From positions 620,001 through 684,000 of the forward strand of contig NZ_FMHW01000002.1 in NCBI RefSeq assembly GCF_900090325.1: 64,000 bases of DNA, given 5' to 3'. The notes under the pieces are model-generated. The model was not told the DNA's origin and did not search any database. It saw only the letters and a program-made list of their open reading frames with translations. Positions 35,565-43,785 of the stretch are shown piece by piece. The stretch comes from Micromonospora pallida. Lineage in GTDB: Bacteria; Actinomycetota; Actinomycetes; Mycobacteriales; Micromonosporaceae. A program made the position numbers and the translations under genes. Numbering within the stretch: the first letter of the stretch is position 1; each line of letters begins with the position of its first letter.

Positions 35565-37526
35565 ATGTGCGGACTCCTGGCCTTTTTCAGCGCGCGCGGC
35601 GACGCCGGCGCGCACCGCGACGCCATCGCCGGAGCGTTGGAATGCCTGCACCACCGTGGGCCCGACGAGACCGGTGTCGAGCTGGTCGGTGACGCCACCG
35701 GCCGGTACGCGGACGGGGTGTTCGCCCACAAGCGGCTCGCCATCATCGACGTGGCGTCCAGCCATGAGCCGCTGCCCTACGCGGGCGGCCGGTATCTGCT
35801 CACCTTCAACGGCGAGATCTACAACTACATTGAGTTGCGTGAGGAGCTGATCCGCAACTTCGGCGCCCAGTTCGCCACGGCGGGCGACGGCGAGGTGATC
35901 GTCGCCGGCTACCACTACTGGGGCGAGCAGGTGCTCACCCGGCTGCGCGGCATGTTCGCCTTCGTCATCTGGGACCGGCAGCAGCGGCGGGCCTTCGGTG
36001 CCCGGGACCACTTCGGCATCAAGCCGCTGCACTACCTGGAAACCATGGACGGTCTCTACCTCGCCTCCGAGAAAAAGGCCCTGCTGCCGTTCGCGCAGTC
36101 CGCGTACGCCGGGGACGCCGGGGTGGACACCGCCAACCTCTCGCACTACCTGACGTTGCAGTACGTGCCGGAGCCCGGCACGCTGCACCGGGGCATCAGC
36201 CGGATCGGATCGGGTGAGTACCTCACCTGGAGCCCGGGTGGCCGGATCGACGTACGGCGGTGGTACCGGCCGGTGTTCCGGCCCGCCCCGGTCTCCGACG
36301 AGCAGCGCCTCTACCACCAGATCCGGGAGACGCTGCGGGAGAGCGTCCGGATGCACATGCGGTCGGACGTGCCGGTCGGCTCCTTCCTCTCCAGCGGCAT
36401 CGACTCGACCGCCGTGGTGGCCCTGGCCCGCGAGTTCAACCCGAACATCCTCACCTTCACCGTCGGGTACGACGTTCCCGGCTACTCCGAGATCGACGTC
36501 GCCCAGGATTCGGCCCGACACCTCGGCGTGACCACCATCCCGACCAAGATCGGGCCGCAGGACATGATCGAGGCGTTGCCGAAGATCGTCTGGCACCTGG
36601 ACGACCCGGTGGCCGACCCGGCGCTGGTGCCGCTCTACTTCGTCGCCAAGAAGGCCGCCGAGCACGTCACCGTGGTGCTCTCCGGCGAGGGGGCGGACGA
36701 GTTCTTCGGCGGCTACACCATCTACCGGGAGCCGCTCTCGCTGAGCAGCGTCAACGGCCTGCCCGACGGGGTGCAGAAGGGCCTGCGCGCGGTGTCGAAG
36801 GCGATCCCGCAGGGCGTCAAGGGCAAGAGCTTCCTGGAGCGCGGCACCACCCCGATCGAGCAGCGCTACTACGGCAACGCCCGGATGTTCACCGAGGAGG
36901 AGAAGCAGCACCTGCTGCGCCGGTACGACCCCTCGGTGCGGTACACCGACGTCACCGCCCCGATCTACGCCGAGTGCACGGAGCTGGACGACGTCACCAA
37001 GATGCAGTACGTCGACCTCTACACCTGGCTGCGCGGCGACATCCTGGTCAAGGCCGACCGGATCTCGATGGCGCACTCGCTGGAGGTGCGGGTGCCCTTC
37101 CTGGACCGCGAGGTCTTCGAGGTGGCCGCCGGCATCCCGGTCGACCTGAAGCTGCCGCCCCGCTCGGAGGCCACCAAGTACGCCATGCGTCAGGCGTTGC
37201 AGGGCGTGGTGCCACCGGCCATCGTGAACCGGAAGAAGCTCGGCTTCCCGACCCCGACCCGGGTCTGGCTGCGCGGCGAGATGTACGAGTGGGCCCGTTG
37301 GGTGCTCAGCAACTCCGGCGCCGGTGAGCTGCTCGACCTGTCGTACGCGATGCGGCTGCTCGAGGAGCACAAGCGGGAGGAGGCGGACCACTCCCGCAAG
37401 GTGTGGACGGTGCTGATCTTCTGCATCTGGCACGCCATCTTCGTCGCGAAGACCCTCGACCCGGGTATCCAGCGCAACCAGTCCGCCCTGCTCACCAAGC
37501 CGGTGGTCGGCTCCATGGTCCGCTGA
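35565..37526 (+). CDS. asnB: asparagine synthase (glutamine-hydrolysing)
   Basis: A 653-residue class B asparagine synthetase. The glutaminase domain starts directly with MCGLLAFF, so Cys2 becomes the N-terminal nucleophile; HHRGPDETG and FNGEIYNY follow. The synthetase domain has the PP-loop SSGIDSTAVV (about residue 277) and LSGEGADEFFGGY. It makes asparagine from aspartate, glutamine and ATP. The start is fixed by the catalytic Cys; the ribosome site is a weak GGAAAG. Some relatives serve in cell-wall or antibiotic amidation, but nothing nearby suggests that. Confidence 0.93.
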   Translation: MCGLLAFFSARGDAGAHRDAIAGALECLHHRGPDETGVELVGDATGRYADGVFAHKRLAIIDVASSHEPLPYAGGRYLLTFNGEIYNYIELREELIRNFGAQFATAGDGEVIVAGYHYWGEQVLTRLRGMFAFVIWDRQQRRAFGARDHFGIKPLHYLETMDGLYLASEKKALLPFAQSAYAGDAGVDTANLSHYLTLQYVPEPGTLHRGISRIGSGEYLTWSPGGRIDVRRWYRPVFRPAPVSDEQRLYHQIRETLRESVRMHMRSDVPVGSFLSSGIDSTAVVALAREFNPNILTFTVGYDVPGYSEIDVAQDSARHLGVTTIPTKIGPQDMIEALPKIVWHLDDPVADPALVPLYFVAKKAAEHVTVVLSGEGADEFFGGYTIYREPLSLSSVNGLPDGVQKGLRAVSKAIPQGVKGKSFLERGTTPIEQRYYGNARMFTEEEKQHLLRRYDPSVRYTDVTAPIYAECTELDDVTKMQYVDLYTWLRGDILVKADRISMAHSLEVRVPFLDREVFEVAAGIPVDLKLPPRSEATKYAMRQALQGVVPPAIVNRKKLGFPTPTRVWLRGEMYEWARWVLSNSGAGELLDLSYAMRLLEEHKREEADHSRKVWTVLIFCIWHAIFVAKTLDPGIQRNQSALLTKPVVGSMVR

Positions 37527-37639
37527 CCTCCGCCGTCTCCACGCGTTGACCAGGCGGTTCGCGTCAGCCGGCGGTAGCTTCGGTGCCGCGAACCTCCTGA
37601 TCAACACGGGCAGCGGGGTGGGGCGAGAAAGGGGTTGGG

Positions 37640-38572
37640 GTGGGGTATTCGGTGGTGGTCGGTGAGGCGCTGGTCGACCTGCTCGACGGTCGGTGTGGCG
37701 ACGAGCCGGTCTACCGGCAGGCGATCGGTGGCGGGCCGCTCAACGTCGCGGTCGGGGTGGCCCGGCTCGGCGGCGACTCCCGGTTCGTCGGCTCCCTCGG
37801 TGACGACGCGCTGGCCGACCGGATCCGGGACTTCCTCACCGCGGCCGGCGTCGGGATCAGCGGGACGATCACCGTGCCCGCGCCGACCGCGCTCGCCGTG
37901 GCCACCTTCGCCGGGGCGGAACCCGACTTCCGCTTCTACGGTCAGCCGCCCTCCTACGGGCTGCTGACCGCCGACGACCTCGACGTCGCGCTGGTCGAGG
38001 GCGCCGACGTGCTCTACTGCGGATCGATCGTGCTGCTCTGCCCGGCGACCCTCGCCGCCGCCCGTCGGGCCTGGCGCCTGGCCACCGGGGTGCGGGTGTT
38101 CGACCCGAACATCCGTCCCCGGCTGCTCGCTGGCCCGGACGCACTCGACACGGTGCGACACACGACCGCCGAGTTCGCCGCCAGCGCGCATCTGGTCAAG
38201 CTCAGCGCCGCCGACGCCGAGGTGCTCTACCCGGGCGAGCCGGTCGAGCGGGTCGCCGTCCACCTGCGCGAGCTGGGCGCGGGCACCGTCGTGGTCACCC
38301 TCGGCCCGGACGGCGCGCTGGTCGCGGCCGGAGCCGACCCGGTACGCGTACCCGCGCCCACCATCCGGGCCGTCGACGCCACCGGGGCCGGTGACTCGGT
38401 GATGGCCGCGCTCGTCGCCGACCTGCTGGTCGACGGGCCACCCACCGACCCGGCCGGCTGGACCGACCGGGTGGCCTTCGCGCTCCAGGTGGCGGGCCTG
38501 GTCTGCGAGTCGCCCGGCGGTGCGGTCGCCATGCCGACCCGGGACGCGGTCGCCCGCCGATTCGCCACCTGA
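37640..38572 (+). CDS. PfkB-family sugar kinase
   Basis: A 310-residue ribokinase-fold kinase. The N-terminal GGGPLNVAVGVARLGG and the C-terminal signature DATGAGDSVMAAL with the catalytic Asp are intact. FDPNIRPRL is the typical middle motif of fructokinase-like members, so fructose or a related sugar is the likely acceptor. The GTG start follows a G-rich site (GAAAGGGG). It follows asparagine synthase by 113 nt. Confidence 0.88.
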   Translation: MGYSVVVGEALVDLLDGRCGDEPVYRQAIGGGPLNVAVGVARLGGDSRFVGSLGDDALADRIRDFLTAAGVGISGTITVPAPTALAVATFAGAEPDFRFYGQPPSYGLLTADDLDVALVEGADVLYCGSIVLLCPATLAAARRAWRLATGVRVFDPNIRPRLLAGPDALDTVRHTTAEFAASAHLVKLSAADAEVLYPGEPVERVAVHLRELGAGTVVVTLGPDGALVAAGADPVRVPAPTIRAVDATGAGDSVMAALVADLLVDGPPTDPAGWTDRVAFALQVAGLVCESPGGAVAMPTRDAVARRFAT

Positions 38573-38630
38573 CCGGCTCCCGCCGTCCCTGGGTAGGCCA
38601 ACCGACCCGCTGACACGTCGGACGGCGCCG

Positions 38631-38751
38631 GACGGTCAGGCCGTGCCGTCGGGTTCGGCGTCCCCGCGCCGGGCGGTCAGGCCGCCGTCGGGTTCGGCGT
38701 GCCTCTGCCGGACGGTCAGGCCGTGCCGTCGAGTTCGGCGTATCCGCGCCG
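38631..38751. repeat. three about 41-bp repeats spanning the 3' end of the hydrolase gene
   Basis: Copies start at 38631, 38672 and 38711 (41, 39 and 41 bp). The third is the coding end and stop of the metallo-beta-lactamase-fold gene; the other two are extra copies beyond the stop. Confidence 0.8.
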
Positions 38752-39546
38752 GGCGGCGACCAGCGCGGCGCGAGCCCCGAACGGCGCCTCGGCGGCGACC
38801 CGCTCCGGGGGCGCGCCAGCGGTGTGCCCGGCCCGGATCAGCCACGCCAGGCCGGCGAGCTGGTCGTGCTGGGCCTGGACGAACGCGGCGTCCACCAGGT
38901 CACCGTGCCCGGGCACGATCGCCGTGGCCGGGCCGGTGAGCCGCAGCAGCGCCGCCACCGCCTCCGGCCACTGCAACGGGTACGACTCCTCGAAGGCCGG
39001 GGGGCCACTCTGTTCCACCAGGTCACCGGCGACCAGGACGTCCGCGTCCGGTACGTGCACCACCAGGTCACCCGCGGTGTGCCCCCGTCCGGGATGGTGC
39101 AGCACCACCCGACGACCGCCCACATCCAGCGTCGTCTCGGTGTGCACGGTGTGGGTCGGGGCCAGCAGCGGTGTGCGGGTCAGCTCGGCGGCGAGGGCAG
39201 GCTGCTCCGTGTGCATCTCCTCGTACGCGAGGCGGCGCAGCTCGTCGGGACGGTCGCGGAGCCACTCGGCGGTCAGCGGGTGCGCGTACACCGGCCGGGG
39301 CGGGTCGGCGGCGAGGGTGGCGTTGCCGAAGCAGTGGTCGAAGTGGTGGTGGGTGTTGACCAGGGTCCACGGGTGCGGGGTGACCGCGCGTACGGCGGTG
39401 GCCAGCGCGGTGGCCTGCGCCGCCGTGGAGAGGGTGTCCACCAGCAGCGCCGCGCCGTCGCCGACGACCAGCGTGACGTTCACGTCGAGCAGCGGCTCGC
39501 GCAGCACGTGCACGCCCGCGCCGACCTCGACGAAGTGGCCGGTCAC
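38716..39546 (-). CDS. metallo-beta-lactamase-fold hydrolase
   Basis: A 276-residue MBL-fold enzyme with the zinc motif NTHHHFDHCFGNAT (HxHxDH), a third His in HHPGRGHTAGDLV, the bridging Asp in LVAGDLVEQ and a final His in IVPGHGDLV. The substrate is unknown; glyoxalase II-like or other thioester/lactone hydrolysis is possible. The GTG overlaps the stop of the hotdog thioesterase gene (GTGA), so the two are translationally coupled and may act on related thioesters. Confidence 0.88.
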   Translation of the reverse strand: MTGHFVEVGAGVHVLREPLLDVNVTLVVGDGAALLVDTLSTAAQATALATAVRAVTPHPWTLVNTHHHFDHCFGNATLAADPPRPVYAHPLTAEWLRDRPDELRRLAYEEMHTEQPALAAELTRTPLLAPTHTVHTETTLDVGGRRVVLHHPGRGHTAGDLVVHVPDADVLVAGDLVEQSGPPAFEESYPLQWPEAVAALLRLTGPATAIVPGHGDLVDAAFVQAQHDQLAGLAWLIRAGHTAGAPPERVAAEAPFGARAALVAARRGYAELDGTA

Positions 39547-39938
39547 GACTGTCCGGACGCGCGTTCCACGAAGCGCTGCCGATCCAGCAGCACCCGTTCC
39601 ACCCGTCCCTCGGCCACCGTCTCGGCGCCGTCGGTGACGGCGACGGTGAACACCAACCGCCGGCCGTCCACCTCGTCGAGGCGTGCCTCGGCCGCCACCG
39701 TCCGGCCGACCGGGGTGGGTGCCCGGTGCTCCAGCTCCACCCGGACGCCGACGGTGGTGGTTCCCGGCGGCAGGTGCCGCGCGGTGGCCGCGACGGTGGC
39801 CGCCTCGGCCAGCGCGAGGACCCGGGGCGTGCCCAGCACCGGCACGTCACCGGAGCCGACCGCCTGCGCGGTGTCGGCATCGGTCACGGTGAGTTCTACC
39901 CGGGCCTTGAGCCCGGGCGCGACAGTCTGGTCCGGCAT
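39543..39938 (-). CDS. hotdog-fold thioesterase family protein
   Basis: A 131-residue single hotdog domain (VPVLGTPRVLALAEAATVAAT, LPPGTTTVGVRVELEHRAPT, PVGRTVAAEARLDEVDGRRL), close to the FlK-like thioesterase group. It should hydrolyse a short or unusual acyl-CoA. TAGGCT ends 6 nt before the ATG and no ribosome site is seen, so the mRNA is probably leaderless. It forms an operon with the MBL-fold gene. Confidence 0.82.
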   Translation of the reverse strand: MPDQTVAPGLKARVELTVTDADTAQAVGSGDVPVLGTPRVLALAEAATVAATARHLPPGTTTVGVRVELEHRAPTPVGRTVAAEARLDEVDGRRLVFTVAVTDGAETVAEGRVERVLLDRQRFVERASGQS

Positions 39939-39944
39939 GCCGAC

Positions 39945-40006
39945 AGCCTACGCCGGACACCGGGATGCCGGTCGGCGTTCGTCGATGCGCCGACCGCCGT
40001 TAACCT
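39945..40006. promoter_or_regulatory. divergent leaderless promoter region
   Basis: TAGGCT (39950-39945) ends 6 nt before the leftward ATG at 39938. TAACCT (40001-40006) lies 5 nt before a GTG at 40012 and 8 nt before the ATG at 40015. Neither gene has a clear Shine-Dalgarno sequence. Confidence 0.45.
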
Positions 40007-40014
40007 GAACGGTG

Positions 40015-41109
40015 ATGGCCGTTGTCACTGACCCCCAGCCCCCTGCCCCGTCCGACTCGCCGGCGATGCCCGCGGGCGGACGCCCCCGCCTGGTCGCCAT
40101 GTCGATCTGGAGCGTCCTGTTCGTCGCCGGTTGGCTGACGATCGGTCTGCCGACAGACCCGGCGTACGCCTTCGTGTGGATCTGGTCCGCCGTGATCGCC
40201 TGGAACTGGGGCCGCCCGTGGCGCAGCCACCTGGGCTTCGCCCGGGACTGGCTGCCGGTGGTGCTGCTCCTCGCCGCCTACAACCTCTCCCGGGGCTTCG
40301 CCGACAACGGCGCGATCCCGTACTCCTACGACCTGATCGTCGCCGACCGGTTCCTGCTCGGCTGGGCGACCGGCGGCGAGGTGCCCACCATCTGGCTACA
40401 GGAGCGGCTCTACGAGCCGAAGGTGCAGTGGTGGGACGTGCTGGCGGCCTGGGTCTACTTCTCGCACTTCGTGGTGACGTTCGTGGCGGCGGTGGTGCTC
40501 TGGATGCGCGACCGCGCCCGCTGGGGGGCGTACATGCGGCGGTGGGGGTTCCTCTGCGCCGCCGGTCTGGCCACCTACTTCCTCTACCCGGCCGCCCCAC
40601 CGTGGTGGGCGGCGCAGAACGGGCTGCTCGCCGAGGTGGCCCGGATCTCCACCCGGGGGTGGAAGGAGTTCGGCATGCACGGCGCGGGCAACATGCTCAA
40701 CGCCGGGCAGATCGCCTCGAACCCGGTGGCCGCGATGCCGTCCCTGCACACCGCCTGGGCGCTCTTCGTGGTGCTGTTCTTCCTCACCTCGACCCGTCGC
40801 CGCTGGTGGCCGCTGCTGCTGGCGTACCCGCTGGCGATGACGTTCACCCTGGTGTACTCCGGCGAGCACTACATCATCGACGTGCTGGTGGGCTGGGCGT
40901 ACGTGGGGATGACCTTCCTGGTGGTCGGCCTCGCCGAGCGGTGGTGGGCGGCCCGCCAGGCCCGCCAGGCACGTCGGGCCCCGACGACGGAACTGGCCGG
41001 GACCGTCCCCGTCGACTCCGCGCCCCGGACGGACAGCGGAGACGCTGACGCCGGTGCCGACGACGGGTCGTCGCCGACCGGGGAGCCGTCGATCCCGGTC
41101 GCCCGCTGA
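40015..41109 (+). CDS. PAP2-family membrane phosphatase/transferase
   Basis: A 364-residue protein with about six to seven membrane helices. The PAP2 motifs lie late: AMPSLHTAWALF (motif 2 His) and YSGEHYIIDVLVGW (motif 3, SxxHxxxD). It resembles the inositolphosphotransferase/Aur1-like branch of PAP2 enzymes, which move phosphoryl groups on lipids at the membrane. The C-terminal about 60 residues are a charged, low-complexity cytoplasmic tail. The start could also be GTG at 40012, one codon earlier. Confidence 0.85.
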   Translation: MAVVTDPQPPAPSDSPAMPAGGRPRLVAMSIWSVLFVAGWLTIGLPTDPAYAFVWIWSAVIAWNWGRPWRSHLGFARDWLPVVLLLAAYNLSRGFADNGAIPYSYDLIVADRFLLGWATGGEVPTIWLQERLYEPKVQWWDVLAAWVYFSHFVVTFVAAVVLWMRDRARWGAYMRRWGFLCAAGLATYFLYPAAPPWWAAQNGLLAEVARISTRGWKEFGMHGAGNMLNAGQIASNPVAAMPSLHTAWALFVVLFFLTSTRRRWWPLLLAYPLAMTFTLVYSGEHYIIDVLVGWAYVGMTFLVVGLAERWWAARQARQARRAPTTELAGTVPVDSAPRTDSGDADAGADDGSSPTGEPSIPVAR

Positions 41110-41163
41110 GCCGGTCGCCCGTTGAGCCGGTCGCCCGTTGAGCCGGTCGCCCGTTGAGCCGGT
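41100..41163. repeat. four 16-bp tandem repeats at the PAP2 gene end
   Basis: CGCCCGYTGAGCCGGT occurs four times in a row; the first copy contains the stop codon of the PAP2 gene. Confidence 0.9.
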
Positions 41164-41194
41164 CAGGCGCCGGGCTGGTCAGTCGCTGAGTCGG

Positions 41195-42739
41195 TCAGCT
41201 GCCGAGCCGGGCCGCGCGGGAACGCGCGGTCAGCTCGGCGGCGAGGGCCCACGCCTCGGCCACGTCCCGGTGCAGCGCCGCCGCGCCGGCGCCACCGGCG
41301 GTGTCGGCGTGCACGGTGGCCAGCCCCAGACGCCGCTGGACCGGCCCCTGGACCACCCGGACGCTCTGGATCCGGGCGTACGGCACGATGGCGAGCTGGC
41401 GGGTGAGCAGGCCGGAACGGACGGCGAAGACCCGGTCGGCCAGGCCGGCGCCGAGGGCGCGGCTGCTCAACGGCCGCAGCCAGCGGGCCTGGGGTGGCGG
41501 GGCGGTCAGCGGCAGGGCGGAGACGGCCACGCCGGGCAGCACCTCGGCGGTGATCATCTCGCCGGTCGCCAGGTCGCCGACGGGCAGCAGCCGGTCCGGG
41601 CGGTTGCGGTCGTCCGGTTCGGCCGCCGAGTAGCCGGCGACCTCCAGCCGCAACCGCAGCCAGCCTTTGGTCCGCCAGAGCAGTGGCCAGGTCACTCCGA
41701 CGGCCTGCACGCGGTTGATCGGGACGGTCTGCGCGCGGGTCTCCAGCAGGCCGTTGCGGATACGCAGCCGGTCGGAGTCCCGGTCGAGCCGGAAGTTCCA
41801 GTCGTCGAGGACCCGCCGGATCGGTTGCAGCAGCACCCCGGCCATCGCGGTGACCGTGCTGGCCACCGCGATGAACGACCAGGAATCCTCGGAGAGGAAC
41901 TGCACCACTACGAACGCGACGCCCACCGGCAGCATGAACGCCTGCGGGGTGAGCAGTTGGCTGACCAGCAGGTCGCGGTTGCCGACGGAGTGCAGCGGTC
42001 GACCGCTCGGCACCGCCGCCGTCGTCCCCGTCCCCGTCGTCCCCGTCCCCGTTGTCGTCGCCGGCTCGGGTGCGCCAGTCGGGGCACGTCCGGCCAGGTC
42101 GAGCAGGCGGGTCCGCAGGGCCGTCGCGTCGGCCACGCTCAGGAAGGCCAGCGGCGCCTCGGTCTTGCCGCCGCCCACCACCTCGAGGCGTAGTTCGGCC
42201 AGGCCGGTGAGCTGGGCCAGCAGCGGACGGACCACCTCGACGGCCTGCAACCGCTCCAGTGGGATGGCCCGGGTACGCCGCCACACCAGTCCCTCGTAGA
42301 CGCGCAGTTCCCGACCGACCACGTGGTAGCCGGTGTTGTACCAACTGACCACCGCGAGCACCGTCGCGCCGAGCGCGAGCACCGTGGCCAGCACCGCGAA
42401 CGTGCCGAACCCGACCCGGGACAGGGTCGACCAGGAGAGGCCGGCGATCACCACCACCAGGGACTTCGCCCCGTGCAGCGCCGGGCTCAGCGGATGCAGG
42501 CGTTGCCGTGGCTCGACGGGCGCCGGCCCGAAACCGGGAACGGCCGGCCATGGGTACGGCCCGACCGGCCCTGGCTGCTCGGCCGGAGCTAGCTGCTCGG
42601 CCGGCCCTGGCTGCTCGGCCGGCCCTGGCTGCTCGGCCGGCCCTGGCTGCGCGACCGGTCCTGGCTGCTCGGCTGGCCCTGGCTGTTCGGCCGGGCCGGT
42701 CTGCTCGGCCGGGCCGGCGTCGGGCGGGCCGCTGGTCAC
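41195..42739 (-). CDS. PH-domain membrane protein, YdbT-like
   Basis: A 514-residue protein. The N-terminal about 60 residues are PAEQPG repeats. Then come two to three bacterial PH (bPH2/YdbT) units each after membrane helices: YHVVGRELRVYEGLVWRRTRAIPLERLQAVEV, FRLDRDSDRLRIRNGLLETRAQTVPINRVQAV and VFAVRSGLLTRQLAIVPYARIQSV. In Bacillus the YdbS/YdbT pair affects cell-envelope antibiotic resistance (family knowledge). The GTG start overlaps the stop of the small PH gene upstream (GTGA). A TG-rich linker (TTTGTGTTGTGTT) lies mid-protein. Confidence 0.85.
   Translation of the reverse strand: MTSGPPDAGPAEQTGPAEQPGPAEQPGPVAQPGPAEQPGPAEQPGPAEQLAPAEQPGPVGPYPWPAVPGFGPAPVEPRQRLHPLSPALHGAKSLVVVIAGLSWSTLSRVGFGTFAVLATVLALGATVLAVVSWYNTGYHVVGRELRVYEGLVWRRTRAIPLERLQAVEVVRPLLAQLTGLAELRLEVVGGGKTEAPLAFLSVADATALRTRLLDLAGRAPTGAPEPATTTGTGTTGTGTTAAVPSGRPLHSVGNRDLLVSQLLTPQAFMLPVGVAFVVVQFLSEDSWSFIAVASTVTAMAGVLLQPIRRVLDDWNFRLDRDSDRLRIRNGLLETRAQTVPINRVQAVGVTWPLLWRTKGWLRLRLEVAGYSAAEPDDRNRPDRLLPVGDLATGEMITAEVLPGVAVSALPLTAPPPQARWLRPLSSRALGAGLADRVFAVRSGLLTRQLAIVPYARIQSVRVVQGPVQRRLGLATVHADTAGGAGAAALHRDVAEAWALAAELTARSRAARLGS
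42575..42718. repeat. eight 18-bp in-frame repeats in the PH-domain gene
   Basis: Eight units of the type CTGCTCGGCCGGCCCTGG, encoding PAEQPG-like hexapeptides at the N-terminus of the YdbT-like protein. Central copies are identical and outer ones diverged, as expected of a slippage array. Confidence 0.85.
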
Positions 42740-43263
42740 AATCCCTCCGCGCGGTTCTCACCGAGCGCGGTGAGCCGGTCGCGCAGGCGGGAGGCCTCGG
42801 CCGGGCGCAGCCCGGGTACCCGGGCGTCGCTCGCCGCGGCGGCGGTGTGCAACTGCACGGTGGCCAGCCCGAAGGCCCGTTCCAGTGGGCCGGCGGTGAC
42901 GTCGACGAACTGCATCCGGGCGTACGGCACGATCGACAGTCGTCGTACCAGCAGCCCGTGCCGGACCAGCAGGTCGTCGTCGCGTTCGGCGTACCCCCAG
43001 GCATGGACGGCCCGGACGATCGCCACCGCCCGCCAGAGGCTCAACAGCGCGACGACGCCCAGGACGGCCCCGAACGGCCAGAGCCCGGTCAGCGCCCAGG
43101 CCACCGCGAGCCCGGCCGTCACGACGAGCACGCCGATGCCCAGCCGGACGAGTTCCACCCAGATCAGGTCGGTGGAGACGCGCTGCCAGTCGACCGTCTC
43201 CGGCCACGGTTCGAGCGGATCGGCCGGGGCGGGGGTAGGCCCGTCGGCGTGTTCCGTGTTCAC
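42736..43263 (-). CDS. PH-domain membrane protein, YdbS-like
   Basis: A 175-residue protein. A Pro/Asp-rich cytoplasmic start is followed by two helices (IWVELVRLGIGVLVVTAGLAV; FGAVLGVVALLSLWRAVAIV) and one bPH2 domain (WGYAERDDDLLVRHGLLVRRLSIVPYARMQFVDV). It is the small partner of the YdbT-like protein and is translationally coupled to it. The GTG start at 43263 is chosen from domain layout. Confidence 0.85.
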   Translation of the reverse strand: MNTEHADGPTPAPADPLEPWPETVDWQRVSTDLIWVELVRLGIGVLVVTAGLAVAWALTGLWPFGAVLGVVALLSLWRAVAIVRAVHAWGYAERDDDLLVRHGLLVRRLSIVPYARMQFVDVTAGPLERAFGLATVQLHTAAAASDARVPGLRPAEASRLRDRLTALGENRAEGL

Positions 43264-43281
43264 CGGTGTGCCCCGCTGCGC

Positions 43282-43518
43282 TTACTCACCCGTTGAGCGT
43301 AACGACGCGGGCAACGGTTCGACCTCCCGGAGGAAGCTCCGCGCGGTGAGAAAGTCACCGAGCGTGCTCCGGTGCTCGGCGCAGGCGAGCCAGGTCTTGC
43401 GCCGTTCGGGGTCGTGCAGCCGGGGATTGTTCCACCGCAGGGACCAGGCCGCCGGGGCCCGGCAGCCGCGCGCCGAACAGACGGGCAGGTCGGTGGGGGC
43501 GGGCGAGGACTCGGTCAC
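43282..43518 (-). CDS. small Cys-rich protein, possible zinc-binding
   Basis: A 78-residue protein with CSARGC near residue 13 and CAEHRSTL near residue 46, a possible Cys3-His zinc site, plus W-containing strands (AAWSLRWNNPRLHD). Such short proteins are widespread in actinobacteria, and their function is unknown. The GTG is preceded by TAGACT at 7 nt and no ribosome site, so a leaderless mRNA is likely. It ends 19 nt before the YdbS-like gene and may belong to the same operon. Confidence 0.7.
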   Translation of the reverse strand: MTESSPAPTDLPVCSARGCRAPAAWSLRWNNPRLHDPERRKTWLACAEHRSTLGDFLTARSFLREVEPLPASLRSTGE

Positions 43519-43785
43519 CCGGGCCAGTCTAGGTGGCGAGCCGGGAGGCCGAGCACGGAGAGTTGAGTGTCGGGAAGTAGAGCGCCGGGCGGCCACGGGG
43601 GGAGCCGCCCGGCGACGGCTGAATCGTACACGCAGCGGAGGCGCTCGGACACCCCCGCCGGCGATTCGCGCGTCCGGACGCGGCGTGATGACAATCGGTT
43701 GCTCGCCCGGTTGGCTTTCAGCCGGGCATGCGAGGCTTGACCCGCACCTCGTCGCCAGAGATCACGAGCACGCTGTGGAGGACCG

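Noticed and set aside
43282-43596. Longer 104-residue version of the small Cys-rich protein
   Set aside because: The N-terminal extension is Arg/Ser/Pro-rich without a ribosome site; GTG 43518 with an adjacent -10 box is better.
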